Program-made: the position numbers and the translations under genes
The notes under the pieces: generated by a model
What the model saw: the letters and a program-made list of their open reading frames with translations, nothing else
What the model was told of the DNA's origin: nothing
Database searches by the model: none
Part shown: positions 63,916 to 64,000 of the stretch, piece by piece
How the letters are laid out: each line of letters begins with the position of its first letter
How positions within the stretch are numbered: position 1 is the first letter of the stretch
NCBI GenBank assembly: GCA_948146395.1
Contig: OX411549.1
Span: 29,077,272-29,141,271, forward strand
DNA: 64,000 nt
Direction of reading: 5' to 3'
Source of the DNA: Fragum whitleyi
Taxonomy: Eukaryota; Mollusca; Bivalvia; Cardiida; Cardiidae

Positions 63916-64000
63916 CTGGAAAAAAGTGTATTTTCCTTGTCAACCGAGATTAATCACGTCTTTCAATTGATAAAGAGGCACTCATACTTCATAATTTGTT

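Overview
The window looks like AT-rich nuclear DNA of a lophotrochozoan animal, most likely a bivalve mollusc. It is dominated by introns and mobile elements. The bivalve call rests on the dispersed repeats: non-autonomous elements with 145-175 bp internal tandem cores, a (GACGGACG)n microsatellite near the 3' end and a terminal hairpin. This is the architecture described for pearl/Helitron-like elements of bivalves. No prokaryotic gene structure is present.

One gene accounts for all the coding sequence I can support. It lies on the minus strand, enters from beyond 64000 and leaves below 2435, so its first and last exons, promoter and poly(A) site are outside. Twenty-nine small exons (123-144 nt) each encode one Cys-rich EB/EGF-like module. 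They repeat in the fixed transcription order F-E-D-C-B-A, five times: E5-A5 at 63.9-47.4 kb, F4-A4 at 40.8-35.2 kb, F3-A3 at 32.6-26.7 kb, F2-A2 at 24.0-18.1 kb and F1-A1 at 15.5-2.4 kb. Every exon starts after AG, ends before GT and is phase 1-1. The exons splice into one open frame of about 264 residues per six-module unit, and any exon can be skipped without a frameshift. The product should be a long secreted or cell-surface repeat protein; its function is unknown.

Layout: 1-2434 has a hairpin, a G-run and a composite dispersed repeat. 2435-14644 is the diverged unit 1, with introns enlarged by a template-switch-like duplication, two long-TIR elements, a long inverted repeat and a Harbinger-type MITE. 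14645-40370 is an almost perfect tandem triplication of an 8521/8522-bp unit whose edges lie in exon E. 40371-64000 is the older, diverged unit 5 with introns up to 7 kb, including a higher-order 171-bp tandem array and a cascade of decayed copies of exon B.

Many mobile elements can be dated against one another, because paralogous introns preserve empty sites: two TTAA-flanked MITE families, an element with an 8-bp duplication, and an element sitting directly on the 3' splice site of exon E in the triplicated copies only. Exons, intron relics and repeats together show a gene growing by unequal crossing-over at module level. An assembly artefact must be excluded for the triplication.
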